Shown here: positions 1 through 11,948 of the stretch, in pieces
Position numbering within the stretch: position 1 is the stretch's first letter
How the letters are laid out: every line of letters starts with the position of its first letter
Assembly (NCBI GenBank): GCA_963680875.1
Contig: OY804577.1
Coordinates: 148,570,196-148,634,195 of the forward strand
Reading direction: 5' to 3'
Source: Bathymodiolus brooksi
Lineage: Eukaryota > Mollusca > Bivalvia > Mytilida > Modiolidae
Length of the DNA stretch: 64,000 nt
Translations under genes and position numbers: made by a program
Notes under the pieces: model-generated
What the model saw: only the letters and a program-made list of their open reading frames with translations
Told to the model about the DNA's origin: nothing
Database searches by the model: none

Positions 1-26
1 TACTGGTGTCTAAGTGGTACTCTCAG

Positions 27-34
27 TGTTAACA
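27..34. other. TGTTAACA dyad, once per monomer (first example)
   Basis: A perfect 8-bp palindrome at monomer positions 25-32, present in most units. Extending to 23-34 leaves one mismatched pair. It contains the six-base palindrome GTTAAC. The frequent A30G variant (GTTAGC) and the rarer A30C, A30T, A29G, T27C and G26T variants break it. Short dyads are common in centromeric satellites of several lineages, but no protein binding can be read from the sequence. Confidence 0.7.
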
Positions 35-179
35 TTCCGTGTGATATTTATTGTACGTTTCTTGGTGTCTAAGTTGTACTCTCAGTGTTAACATTCCGTG
101 TGATATTTATTGTAGGTTTCCTGGTGTCTAAGTGGTACTCTCAGTGTTAACATTCCGTGTGATATTTATTGTATGTTTA

Positions 180-238
180 CTGGTGTCTAAGTGGTACTCT
201 CAGTGTTAACATTCCGTGTGATATTTATTGTATGTTTC
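180..238 (+). repeat. Consensus-type monomer (reference unit)
   Basis: This unit equals the majority base at every position and serves as the reference for variant numbering. It has 26 T, 13 G, 11 A and 9 C, so about 37% G+C with a strong T-over-A bias on this strand. Landmarks: CTGGTGTCTAAG at 1-12, GGTACTC at 14-20, TGTTAACA at 25-32, TTCCGTGTGA at 33-42 (holding the only CpG), ATATTTATT at 42-50 and GTATGTTTC at 51-59. TAA stops lie at 9-11 and 28-30, TGA at 40-42. TGGTGTCT (2-9) and TGGTACTCT (13-21) look like a weak internal duplication, but I see no clear shorter ancestral unit. Confidence 0.95.
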
Positions 239-1567
239 CTGGTGTCTAAGTGGTACTCTCAGTGTTAACATTCCGTGTGATATTTATTGTATGTTTACTG
301 GTGTCTAAGTGGTACTCTCAGTGTTAACATTCCGTGTGATATTTATTGTATGTTTTCTGGTGTCTAAGTGGTACTCTCAGTGTTAACATTCCGTGTGATA
401 TTTATTGTATGTTTCCTGGTGTCTAAGTGGTACTCTCCGTGTTAACATTCCGTGTGATATTTATTGTATGTTTCCTGGTGTCTAAATGATACTCTCAGTG
501 TTAACATTCCGTGTGATATTTATTGTATGTTTACTGGTGTCTAATTGGTACTCTCAGTGTTAACATTCCGTGTGATATTTATTGTATGTTTTCTGGTGTC
601 TAAGTGGTACTCTCAGTGTTAACATTCCGTGTGATATTTATTGTATGTTTCCTGGTGTCTAAGTGGTACTCTCCGTGTTAACATTCCGTGTGATATTTAT
701 TGTATGTTTCCTGGTGTCTAAATGGTACTCTCAGTGTTAACATTCCGTGTGATATTTATTGTATGTTTCCTGGTGTCTAAATGGTACTCTCATTGTTAAC
801 ATTCCGTGTGATATTTATTGTATGTTTACTGGTGTCTAATTGGTACTCTCAGTGTTAACATTCCGTGTGATATTTATTGTATGTTTTCTGGTGTCTAAGT
901 GGTACTCTCAGTGTTAACATTCCGTGTGATATTTATTGTATGTTTCCTGGTGTCTAAGTGGTACTCTCCGTGTTAGCATTCCGTGTGATATTTATTGTAT
1001 GTTTCCTGGTGTCTAAATGGTACTCTCATTGTTAACATTCCGTGTGATATTTATTGTACGTTTCCTGGTGTCTAAGTGGTACTCTCAGTGTTAGCATTCC
1101 GTGTGATATTTATTGTATGTTTACTGGTGTCTAAGTGGTATTCTCAGTGTTAACATTCCGTGTGATATTTATTGAACGTTTCCTGGTTTCTAAGTGGTAC
1201 TCTCAGTGTTAACATTCCGTGTGATATTTATTGTATGTTTCCTGGTGTCTAAGTGGTACTCTCAGTGTTAACATTCCGTGTGATATTTATTGTACGTTTC
1301 CTGGTGTCTAAGTTGTACTCTCAGTGTTAACATTCCGTGTGATATTTATTGTATGTTTCCTGGTGTCTAAATGGTACTCTCATTGTTAACATTCCATGTG
1401 ATATTTATTGTATGTTTACTGGTGTCTAAGTGGTACTCTCAGTGTTATCATTCCGTGTGATATTTATTGTATGTTTACTGGTGTCTAAGTGGTACTCTCA
1501 GTGTTAGCATTCCGTGTGATATTTATTGTATGTTTACTGGTGTCTAAGTGGTACTCTCAGTGTTAAC

Positions 1568-1576
1568 ATTCGTGTG
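1568..1576 (+). other. 58-bp monomer: one C missing (ATTCGTG)
   Basis: TTCCG has become TTCG (position 35/36). The following unit is the GTACG, TTTC-TTGG, AAGTTG type. The same context appears at 23,096, 27,048 and 29,879. Confidence 0.9.
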
Positions 1577-2770
1577 ATATTTATTGTACGTTTCTTGGTG
1601 TCTAAGTTGTACTCTCAGTGTTAACATTCCGTGTGATATTTATTGTAGGTTTCCTGGTGTCTAAGTGGTACTCTCAGTGTTAACATTCCGTGTGATATTT
1701 ATTGTATGTTTACCGGTGTCTAAGTGGTACTCTCAGTGTTAACATTCCGTGTGATATTTATTGTACGTTTCCTGGTGTCTAAGTGGTACTCTCAGTGTTA
1801 GCATTCCGTGTGATATTTATTGTATGTTTACTGGTGTCTAAGTGGTATTCTCAGTGTTAACATTCCGTGTGATATTTATTGTACGTTTCCTGGTTTCTAA
1901 GTGGTACTCTCAGTGTTAACATTCCGTGTGATATTTATTGTATGTTTCCTGGTGTCTAAGTGGTACTCTCAGTGTTAACATTCCGTGTGATATTTATTGT
2001 ACGTTTCCTGGTGACTAAGTTGTACTCTCAGTGTTAACATTCCGTGTGATATTTATTGTATGTTTCCTGGTGTCTAAATGGTACTCTCATTGTTAACATT
2101 CCATGTGATATTTATTGTATGTTTACTGGTGTCTAAGTGGTACTCTCAGTGTTAACATTCCGTGTGATATTTATTGTACGTTTCTTGGTGTCTAAGTTGT
2201 ACTCTCAGTGTTAACATTCCGTGTGATATTTATTGTAGGTTTCCTGGTGTCTAAGTGGTACTCTCAGTGTTAACATTCCGTGTGATATTTATTGTATGTT
2301 TACTGGTGTCTAAGTGGTACTCTCAGTGTTAACATTCCGTGTGATATTTATTGTATGTTTCCTGGTGTCTAAGTGGTACTCTCAGTGTTAACATTCCGTG
2401 TGATATTTATTGTATGTTTACTGGTGTCTAAGTGGTACTCTCAGTGTTAACATTCCGTGTGATATTTATTGTATGTTTTCTGGTGTCTAAGTGGTACTCT
2501 CAGTGTTAACATTCCGTGTGATATTTATTGTATGTTTCCTGGTGTCTAAGTGGTACTCTCCGTGTTAACATTCCGTGTGATATTTATTGTATGTTTCCTG
2601 GTGTCTAAATGATACTCTCAGTGTTAACATTCCGTGTGATATTTATTGTATGTTTACTGGTGTCTAATTGGTACTCTCAGTGTTAACATTCCGTGTGATA
2701 TTTATTGTATGTTTTCTGGTGTCTAAGTGGTACTCTCAGTGTTAACATTCCGTGTGATATTTATTGTATG

Positions 2771-2870
2771 TTTAGTGGTGTCTAAGTGGTACTCTCAGTG
2801 TTAACATTCCGTGTGATATTTATTGTATGTTTCCTGGTGTCTAAATGGTACTCTCATTGTTAACATTCCG
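2771..2870. repeat. Junction monomers between two duplication domains
   Basis: About two monomers that match neither the left-edge duplication nor the following large HOR. The first starts with C1G (TTTAGTGG), seen again only near 21,531. The second carries G12A and G24T with an intact CCGTG. Homology to the sequence 4,718 bases downstream begins only after position 37 of the second unit. Confidence 0.6.
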
Positions 2871-3442
2871 TGTGATATTTATTGTATGTTTACTGGTGTC
2901 TAAGTGGTACTCTCAGTGTTAACATTCCGTGTGATATTTATTGTATGTTTCCTGGTGTCTAAGTGGTACTCTCAGTGTTAACATTCCGTGTGATATTTAT
3001 TGTATGTTTACTGGTGTCTAAGTGGTACTCTCAGTGTTAACATTCCGTGTGATATTTATTGTATGTTTCCTGGTGTCTAAGTGGTACTCTCAGTGTTAAC
3101 ATTCCGTGTGATATTTATTTTATGTTTTCTGGTGTCTAAGTGGTACTCTCAGTGTTAACATTCCGTGTGATATTTATTGTATGTTTCCTGGTGTCTAAGT
3201 GGTACTCTCCGTGTTAACATTCCGTGTGATATTTATTGTATGTTTCCTGGTGTCTAAATGGTACTCTCAGTGTTAACATTCCGTGTGATATTTATTGTAT
3301 GTTTCCTGGTATCTAAATGGTACTCTCAGTGTTAACATTCCGTGTGATATTTATTGTATGTTTTCTGGTGTCTAAGTGGTACTCTCAGTGTTAACATTCC
3401 GTGTGATATTTATTGTATGTTTCCTGGTGTCTAAGTGGTACT

Positions 3443-4327
3443 CTCCGTGTTAACATTCCGTGTGATATTTATTGTATGTTTCCTGGTGTCTAAATGGTAC
3501 TCTCAGTGTTAGCATTCCGTGTGATGTTTATTGTATGTTTCCTGGTGTCTAAATGGTACTCTCAGTGTTAACATTCCGTGTGATATTTATTTTATGTTTA
3601 CTGGTGTCTAAGTGGTACTCTCAGTGTTAACATTCCGTGTGATATTTATTGTATGTTTTCTGGTGTCTAAGTGGTACTCTCAGTGTTAACATTCCGTGTG
3701 ATATTTATTGTATGTTTCCTGGTGTCTAAGTGGTACTCTCCGTGTTAACATTCCGTGTGATATTTATTGTATGTTTCCTGGTGTCTAAATGGTACTCTCA
3801 GTGTTAGCATTCCGTGTGATATATATTGTATGTTTCCTGGTGTCTAAATGGTACTCTCAGTGTTAATATTCCGTGTGATATTTATTTTATGTTTACTGGT
3901 GTCTAAGTGGTACTCTCAGTGTTAACATTCCGTGTGATATTTATTGTATGTTTTCTGGTGTCTAAGTGGTACTCTCAGTGTTAACATTCCGTGTGATATT
4001 TATTGTATGTTTCCTGGTGTCTAAGTGGTACTCTCCGTGTTAACATTCCGTGTGATATTTATTGTATGTTTCCTGGTGTCTAAATGGTACTCTCAGTGTT
4101 AGCATTCCGTGTGATATTTATTGTATGTTTCCTGGTGTCTAAATGGTACTCTCAGTGTTAACATTCCGTGTGATATTTATTTTATGTTTACTGGTGTCTA
4201 AGTGGTACTCTCAGTGTTAACATTCCGTGTGATATTTATTGTATGTTTTCTGGTGTCTAAGTGGTACTCTCAGTGTTAACATTCCGTGTGATATTTATTG
4301 TATGTTTCCTGGTGTCTAAGTGGTACT
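3443..4327. repeat. Nested 5-monomer HOR, three units of 295 bp
   Basis: CTCCGTG starts at 3,443, 3,738, 4,033 and 4,328, exactly 295 bases (5 x 59) apart; the interval before, from 3,207, is 236 (4 monomers). Each unit runs: CTCCGTG type; AAATGG with GTTAGC; AAATGG with TTTTATG; TTTA+CTGG with AAG; TTTT+CTGG with AAG. It is inherited in copies 2 (from about 8,161) and 3 (from about 13,056) of the large HOR, and most of it falls in the 12 monomers missing from copy 4. Confidence 0.88.
3590..3600 (+). other. Exact yeast-type ARS consensus match in a G51T monomer (example)
   Basis: In this class the G at position 51 is replaced by T, so positions 49-59 read TTTTATGTTTA, an 11/11 match to the budding-yeast ARS consensus WTTTAYRTTTW. 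The consensus monomer misses at position 51 and, when it ends in C, also at 59. I count 31 such units, spread from 3.1 to 63.7 kb. Replication function is not implied outside budding yeasts. Confidence 0.5.
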
Positions 4328-6699
4328 CTCCGTGTTAACATTCCGTGTGATATTTATTGTATGTTTTCTGGTGTCTAAATGGTACTCTCAGTGTTAACAT
4401 TCCGTGTGATATTTATTGTATGTTTCCTGGTGTCTAAATGGTACTCTCATTGTTAACATTCCATGTGATATTTATTGTATGTTTACTGGTGTCTAAGTGG
4501 TACTCTCAGTGTTAACATTCCGTGTGATATTTATTGTACGTTTCTTGGTGTCTAAGTTGTACTCTCAGTGTTAACATTCCGTGTGATATTTATTGTATGT
4601 TTACTGGTGTCTAAGTGGTATTCTCAGTGTTAACATTCCGTGTGATATTTATTGTACGTTTCCTGGTTTTTAAGTGGTACTCTCAGTGTTAACATTCTGT
4701 GTGATATTTATTGTATGTTTCCTGGTGTCTAAGTGGTACTCTCAGTGTTAACATTCCGTGTGATATTTATTGTACGTTTCCTGGTGTCTAAGTGGTACTC
4801 TCCGTGTTAACATTCCGTGTGATATTTATTGTATGTTTCCTGGTGTCTAAATGGTACTCTCAGTGTTAGCATTCCGTGTGATATTTATTGTATGTTTCCT
4901 GGTGTCTAAATGGTACTCTCATTGTTAACATTCCGTGTGATATTTATTGTATGTTTCCTGGTGTCTAAGTGGTACTCTCAGTGTTAACATTCCGTGTGAT
5001 ATGTATTGTATGTTTCCTGGTGTCTAAATGGTACTCTCATTGTTAACATTCCGTGTGATATTTATTGTATGTTTACTGGTGTCTAAGTGGTACTCTCAGT
5101 GTTAACATTCCGTGTGATATTTATTGTACGTTTCCTGGTGTCTAAGTGGTACTCTCAGTGTTAGCATTCCGTGTGATATTTATTGTATGTTTACTGGTGT
5201 CTAAGTGGTATTCTCAGTGTTAACATTCCGTGTGATATTTATTGTACGTTTCCTGGTTTCTAAGTGGTACTCTCAGTGTTAACATTCCGTGTGATATTTA
5301 TTGTATGTTTCCTGGTGTCTAAGTTGTACTCTCAGTGTTAACATTCCGTGTGATATTTATTGTATGTTTCCTGGTGTCTAAATGGTACTCTCATTGTTAA
5401 CATTCCATGTGATATTTATTGTATGTTTACTGGTGTCTAAGTGGTACTCTCAGTGTTACCATTCCGTGTGATATTTATTGTACGTTTCTTGGTGTCTAAG
5501 TTGTACTCTCAGTGTTAACATTCCGTGTGATATTTATTGTATGTTTCCTGGTGTCTAAGTGGTACTCTCAGTGTTAACATTCCGTGTGATATTTATTGTA
5601 TGTTTACTGGTGTCTAAGTGGTACTCTCAGTGTTAACATTCCGTGTGATATTTATTGTATGTTTCCTGGTGTCTAAGTGGTACTCTCAGTGTTAACATTC
5701 CGTGTGATATTTATTGTATGTTTACTGGTGTCTAAGTGGTACTCTCAGTGTTAACATTCCGTGTGATATTTATTGTATGTTTTCTGGTGTCTAAGTGGTA
5801 CTCTCAGTGTTAACATTCCGTGTGATATTTATTGTATGTTTCCTGGTGTCTAAGTGGTACTCTCCGTGTTAACATTCCGTGTGATATTTATTGTATGTTT
5901 CCTGGTGTCTAAATGGTACTCTCAGTGTTAACATTCCGTGTGATATTTATTGTATGTTTACTGGTGTCTAAGTGGTACTCTCAGTGTTAACATTCCGTGT
6001 GATATTTATTGTATGTTTCCTGGTGTCTAAGTGGTACTCTCCGTGTTAACATTCCGTGTGATATTTATTGTATGTTTCCTGGTGTCTAAATGGTACTCTC
6101 ATTGTTAACATTCCGTGTGATATTTATTGTATGTTTACTGGTGTCTAAGTGGTACTCTCAGTGTTAACATTCCGTGTGATATTTATTGTACGTTTCCTGG
6201 TGTCTAAGTGGTACTCTCAGTGTTAGCATTCCGTGTGATATTTATTGTATGTTTACTGGTGTCTAAGTGGTATTCTCAGTGTTAACATTCCGTGTGATAT
6301 TTATTGTACGTTTCCTGGTTTCTAAGTGGTACTCTCAGTGTTAACATTCCGTGTGATATTTATTGTATGTTTCCTGGTGTGTAAGTGGTACTCTCAGTGT
6401 TAACATTCCGTGTGATATTTATTGTACGTTTCCTGGTGTCTAAGTTGTACTCTCAGTGTTAACATTCCGTGTGATATTTATTGTATGTTTCCTGGTGTCT
6501 AAATGGTACTCTCATTGTTAACATTCCATGTGATATTTATTGTATGTTTACTGGTGTCTAAGTGGTACTCTCAGTGTTAACATTCCGTGTGATATTTATT
6601 GTACGTTTCTTGGTGTCTAAGTTGTACTCTCAGTGTTAACATTCCGTGTGATATTTATTGTATGTTTCCTGGTGTCTAAGTGGTACTCTCAGTGTTAAC

Positions 6700-6708
6700 A
6701 TTCGTGTG
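6700..6708 (+). other. 58-bp monomer: one C missing, HOR copy 1
   Basis: Followed by GTATG and a TATTCTC unit. Inherited by the large HOR: the same site recurs at 11,418 and 16,313. Confidence 0.9.
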
Positions 6709-6785
6709 ATATTTATTGTATGTTTCCTGGTGTCTAAGTGGTATTCTCAGTGTTAACATTCCGTGTGATATTTATTGTACGTTTC

Positions 6786-6844
6786 CTGGTTTCTAAGTGG
6801 TACTCTCAGTGTTAACATTCCATGTGATATTTATTGTATGTTTA
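6786..6844 (+). other. Chimeric monomer marking a 3-monomer excision
   Basis: The unit begins with the G6T variant (CTGGTTTCTAAG, CTCAGTG) and ends with CCATGTG. In HOR copies 2 and 3 these two features belong to different monomers, three units apart (about 11,500 and 11,710 in copy 2). This is what an in-register crossover or deletion of 177 bp would leave, with the breakpoint between positions 7 and 36. Confidence 0.75.
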
Positions 6845-7044
6845 CTGGTGTCTAAGTGGTACTCTCAGTGTTAACATTCCGTGTGATATTTATTGTATGT
6901 TTCCTGATGTCTAAGTGGTACTCTCAGTGTTAACATTCCGTGTGATATTTATTGTATGTTTACTGGTGTCTAAGTGGTACTCTCAGTGTTAACATTCCGT
7001 GTGATATTTATTGTATGTTTCCTGGTGTCTAAGTGGTACTCTCA

Positions 7045-7053
7045 GTGATAAAT
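7045..7053 (+). other. 58-bp monomer: GTGATAAAT form, HOR copy 1
   Basis: GTGTTAACAT has become GTGATAAAT (T27A plus loss of C31). The same monomer also has G51T and A53T, making it the most diverged unit class in the window. Confidence 0.88.
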
Positions 7054-10000
7054 TCCGTGTGATATTTATTTTTTGTTTACTGGTGTCTAAGTGGTACTCT
7101 CAGTGTTAACATTCCGTGTTATATTTATTGTATGTTTCCTGGTGTCTAAGTGGTACTCTCCGTGTTAACATTCCGTGTGATATTTATTGTATGTTTCCTG
7201 GTGTCTAAATGGTACTCTCATTGTTAACATTCCGTGTGATATTTATTGTACGTTTCCTGGTGTCTAAGTGGTACTCTCAGTGTTAGCATTCCGTGTGATA
7301 TTTATTGTATGTTTACTGGTGTCTAAGTGGTATTCTCAGTGTTAACATTCCGTGTGATATTTATTGTACGTTTCCTGGTTTCTAAGTGGTACTCTCTGTG
7401 TTAACATTCCGTGTGATATTTATTGTATGTTTCCTGGTGTCTAAGTGGTACTCTCAGTGTTAACATTCCGTGTGATATTTATTGTACGTTTCCTGGTGTC
7501 TAAGTTGTACTCTCAGTGTTAACATTCCGTGTGATATTTATTGTATGTTTCCTGGTGTCTAAATGGTACTCTCATTGTTAACATTCCATGTGATATTTAT
7601 TGTATGTTTACTGGTGTCTAAGTGGTACTCTCAGTGTTAACATTCCGTGTGATATTTATTGTATGTTTCCTGGTGTCTAAGTGGTACTCTCAGTGTTAAC
7701 ATTCCGTGTGATATTTATTGTATGTTTACTGGTGTCTAAGTGGTACTCTCAGTGTTAACATTCCGTGTGATATTTATTGTATGTTTCCTGGTGTCTAAGT
7801 GGTACTCTCAGTGTTAACATTCCGTGTGATATTTATTTTATGTTTTCTGGTGTCTAAGTGGTACTCTCAGTGTTAACATTCCGTGTGATATTTATTGTAT
7901 GTTTCCTGGTGTCTAAGTGGTACTCTCCGTGTTAACATTCCGTGTGATATTTATTGTATGTTTCCTGGTGTCTAAATGGTACTCTCAGTGTTAACATTCC
8001 GTGTGATATTTATTGTATGTTTCCTGGTATCTAAATGGTACTCTCAGTGTTAACATTCCGTGTGATATTTATTGTATGTTTTCTGGTGTCTAAGTGGTAC
8101 TCTCAGTGTTAACATTCCGTGTGATATTTATTGTATGTTTCCTGGTGTCTAAGTGGTACTCTCCGTGTTAACATTCCGTGTGATATTTATTGTATGTTTC
8201 CTGGTGTCTAAATGGTACTCTCAGTGTTAGCATTCCGTGTGATATTTATTGTATGTTTCCTGGTGTCTAAATGGTACTCTCAGTGTTAACATTCCGTGTG
8301 ATATTTATTTTATGTTTACTGGTGTCTAAGTGGTACTCTCAGTGTTAACATTCCGTGTGATATTTATTGTATGTTTTCTGGTGTCTAAGTGGTACTCTCA
8401 GTGTTAACATTCCGTGTGATATTTATTGTATGTTTCCTGGTGTCTAAGTGGTACTCTCCGTGTTAACATTCCGTGTGATATTTATTGTATGTTTCCTGGT
8501 GTCTAAATGGTACTCTCAGTGTTAGCATTCCGTGTGATATATATTGTATGTTTCCTGGTGTCTAAATGGTACTCTCAGTGTTAATATTCCGTGTGATATT
8601 TATTTTATGTTTACTGGTGTCTAAGTGGTACTCTCAGTGTTAACATTCCGTGTGATATTTATTGTATGTTTTCTGGTGTCTAAGTGGTACTCTCAGTGTT
8701 AACATTCCGTGTGATATTTATTGTATGTTTCCTGGTGTCTAAGTGGTACTCTCAGTGTTAACATTCCGTGTGATATTTATTGTATGTTTCCTGGTGTCTA
8801 AATGGTACTCTCAGTGTTAGCATTCCGTGTGATATTTATTGTATGTTTCCTGGTGTCTAAATGGTACTCTCAGTGTTAACATTCCGTGTGATATTTATTT
8901 TATGTTTACTGGTGTCTAAGTGGTACTCTCAGTGTTAACATTCCGTGTGATATTTATTGTATGTTTTCTGGTGTCTAAGTGGTACTCTCAGTGTTAACAT
9001 TCCGTGTGATATTTATTGTATGTTTCCTGGTGTCTAAGTGGTACTCTCCGTGTTAACATTCCGTGTGATATTTATTGTATGTTTTCTGGTGTCTAAATGG
9101 TACTCTCAGTGTTAACATTCCGTGTGATATTTATTGTATGTTTCCTGGTGTCTAAATGGTACTCTCATTGTTAACATTCCATGTGATATTTATTGTATGT
9201 TTACTGGTGTCTAAGTGGTACTCTCAGTGTTAACATTCCGTGTGATATTTATTGTACGTTTCTTGGTGTCTAAGTTGTACTCTCAGTGTTAACATTCCGT
9301 GTGATATTTATTGTATGTTTACTGGTGTCTAAGTGGTATTCTCAGTGTTAACATTCCGTGTGATATTTATTGTACGTTTCCTGGTTTTTAAGTGGTACTC
9401 TCAGTGTTAACATTCTGTGTGATATTTATTGTATGTTTCCTGGTGTCTAAGTGGTACTCTCAGTGTTAACATTCCGTGTGATATTTATTGTACGTTTCCT
9501 GGTGTCTAAGTGGTACTCTCCGTGTTAACATTCCGTGTGATATTTATTGTATGTTTCCTGGTGTCTAAATGGTACTCTCAGTGTTAGCATTCCGTGTGAT
9601 ATTTATTGTATGTTTCCTGGTGTCTAAATGGTACTCTCATTGTTAACATTCCGTGTGATATTTATTGTATGTTTCCTGGTGTCTAAGTGGTACTCTCAGT
9701 GTTAACATTCCGTGTGATATGTATTGTATGTTTCCTGGTGTCTAAATGGTACTCTCATTGTTAACATTCCGTGTGATATTTATTGTATGTTTACTGGTGT
9801 CTAAGTGGTACTCTCAGTGTTAACATTCCGTGTGATATTTATTGTACGTTTCCTGGTGTCTAAGTGGTACTCTCAGTGTTAGCATTCCGTGTGATATTTA
9901 TTGTATGTTTACTGGTGTCTAAGTGGTATTCTCAGTGTTAACATTCCGTGTGATATTTATTGTACGTTTCCTGGTTTCTAAGTGGTACTCTCAGTGTTAA

Positions 10001-11417
10001 CATTCCGTGTGATATTTATTGTATGTTTCCTGGTGTCTAAGTTGTACTCTCAGTGTTAACATTCCGTGTGATATTTATTGTATGTTTCCTGGTGTCTAAA
10101 TGGTACTCTCATTGTTAACATTCCATGTGATATTTATTGTATGTTTACTGGTGTCTAAGTGGTACTCTCAGTGTTACCATTCCGTGTGATATTTATTGTA
10201 CGTTTCTTGGTGTCTAAGTTGTACTCTCAGTGTTAACATTCCGTGTGATATTTATTGTATGTTTCCTGGTGTCTAAGTGGTACTCTCAGTGTTAACATTC
10301 CGTGTGATATTTATTGTATGTTTACTGGTGTCTAAGTGGTACTCTCAGTGTTAACATTCCGTGTGATATTTATTGTATGTTTCCTGGTGTCTAAGTGGTA
10401 CTCTCAGTGTTAACATTCCGTGTGATATTTATTGTATGTTTACTGGTGTCTAAGTGGTACTCTCAGTGTTAACATTCCGTGTGATATTTATTGTATGTTT
10501 TCTGGTGTCTAAGTGGTACTCTCAGTGTTAACATTCCGTGTGATATTTATTGTATGTTTCCTGGTGTCTAAGTGGTACTCTCCGTGTTAACATTCCGTGT
10601 GATATTTATTGTATGTTTCCTGGTGTCTAAATGGTACTCTCAGTGTTAACATTCCGTGTGATATTTATTGTATGTTTACTGGTGTCTAAGTGGTACTCTC
10701 AGTGTTAACATTCCGTGTGATATTTATTGTATGTTTCCTGGTGTCTAAGTGGTACTCTCCGTGTTAACATTCCGTGTGATATTTATTGTATGTTTCCTGG
10801 TGTCTAAATGGTACTCTCATTGTTAACATTCCGTGTGATATTTATTGTATGTTTACTGGTGTCTAAGTGGTACTCTCAGTGTTAACATTCCGTGTGATAT
10901 TTATTGTACGTTTCCTGGTGTCTAAGTGGTACTCTCAGTGTTAGCATTCCGTGTGATATTTATTGTATGTTTACTGGTGTCTAAGTGGTATTCTCAGTGT
11001 TAACATTCCGTGTGATATTTATTGTACGTTTCCTGGTTTCTAAGTGGTACTCTCAGTGTTAACATTCCGTGTGATATTTATTGTATGTTTCCTGGTGTGT
11101 AAGTGGTACTCTCAGTGTTAACATTCCGTGTGATATTTATTGTACGTTTCCTGGTGTCTAAGTTGTACTCTCAGTGTTAACATTCCGTGTGATATTTATT
11201 GTATGTTTCCTGGTGTCTAAATGGTACTCTCATTGTTAACATTCCATGTGATATTTATTGTATGTTTACTGGTGTCTAAGTGGTACTCTCAGTGTTAACA
11301 TTCCGTGTGATATTTATTGTACGTTTCTTGGTGTCTAAGTTGTACTCTCAGTGTTAACATTCCGTGTGATATTTATTGTATGTTTCCTGGTGTCTAAGTG
11401 GTACTCTCAGTGTTAAC

Positions 11418-11426
11418 ATTCGTGTG
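11418..11426 (+). other. 58-bp monomer: one C missing, HOR copy 2
   Basis: Positional equivalent of 6,700, at an offset of 4,718. Confidence 0.9.
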
Positions 11427-11939
11427 ATATTTATTGTATGTTTCCTGGTGTCTAAGTGGTATTCTCAGTGTTAACATTCCGTGTGATATTTATTGTACGT
11501 TTCCTGGTTTCTAAGTGGTACTCTCAGTGTTAACATTCCGTGTGATATTTATTGTATGTTTCCTGGTGTCTAAGTGGTACTCTCAGTGTTAACATTCCGT
11601 GTGATATTTATTGTACGTTTCCTGGTGTCTAAGTTGTACTCTCAGTGTTAACATTCCGTGTGATATTTATTGTATGTTTCCTGGTGTCTAAATGGTACTC
11701 TCATTGTTAACATTCCATGTGATATTTATTGTATGTTTACTGGTGTCTAAGTGGTACTCTCAGTGTTAACATTCCGTGTGATATTTATTGTATGTTTCCT
11801 GATGTCTAAGTGGTACTCTCAGTGTTAACATTCCGTGTGATATTTATTGTATGTTTACTGGTGTCTAAGTGGTACTCTCAGTGTTAACATTCCGTGTGAT
11901 ATTTATTGTATGTTTCCTGGTGTCTAAGTGGTACTCTCA

Positions 11940-11948
11940 GTGATAAAT
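11940..11948 (+). other. 58-bp monomer: GTGATAAAT form, HOR copy 2
   Basis: Positional equivalent of 7,045, at an offset of 4,895, with the same four changes. Confidence 0.88.

Larger units (their letters stand above)
1..2770. repeat. 36-monomer tandem duplication, left edge
   Basis: Bases 1 to about 650 recur at 2,124 to about 2,770 with an offset of 2,123 (36 x 59 minus the single base missing at 1,571). Barcodes present in both copies in the same order: TTGTACG-TTTCTTGG, then TGTAGGTTT, then the rare AAATGATAC (tract beginning at 481 and 2,604). The left copy is complete (1-2,123). The right copy stops matching near 2,770, where the unusual TTTAGTGG (C1G) begins. The left copy also holds TTGAACG near 1,171 and GTTATC at 1,444, both rare and useful as tags. 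Confidence 0.85.
2871..7588. repeat. Large HOR copy 1 (80 monomers, 4,718 bp)
   Basis: First copy of a higher-order repeat whose ordered variants recur 4,718 bases downstream. Shared tags: GGTATC at 3,308 (next 8,026); an unusual TTTTCTGG+AAATGG monomer at 4,361 (9,079); ATTCTG at 4,694 (9,412); GGTGTGTAAG at 6,376 (11,094); a missing C at 6,700 (11,418). The length is 80 x 59 minus 2. It lacks three monomers that copies 2 and 3 have near 11,530-11,700. Private changes include GATGTTT near 3,529 and GTGTTATA near 7,119. Confidence 0.88.

Noticed and set aside
180..238. TATA-box or promoter in each monomer (GATATTTATT)
   Set aside because: An AT-rich stretch in every unit with no associated initiator, transcript or gene; a match to a short degenerate motif is expected by chance.
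1568..1582. CENP-B box
   Set aside because: Loss of one C creates TTCGTGTGA, which fits the first half of the mammalian CENP-B box (TTCGNNNNA), but the required CGGG half is absent (TTTA instead), and only nine of 1,084 units have it.
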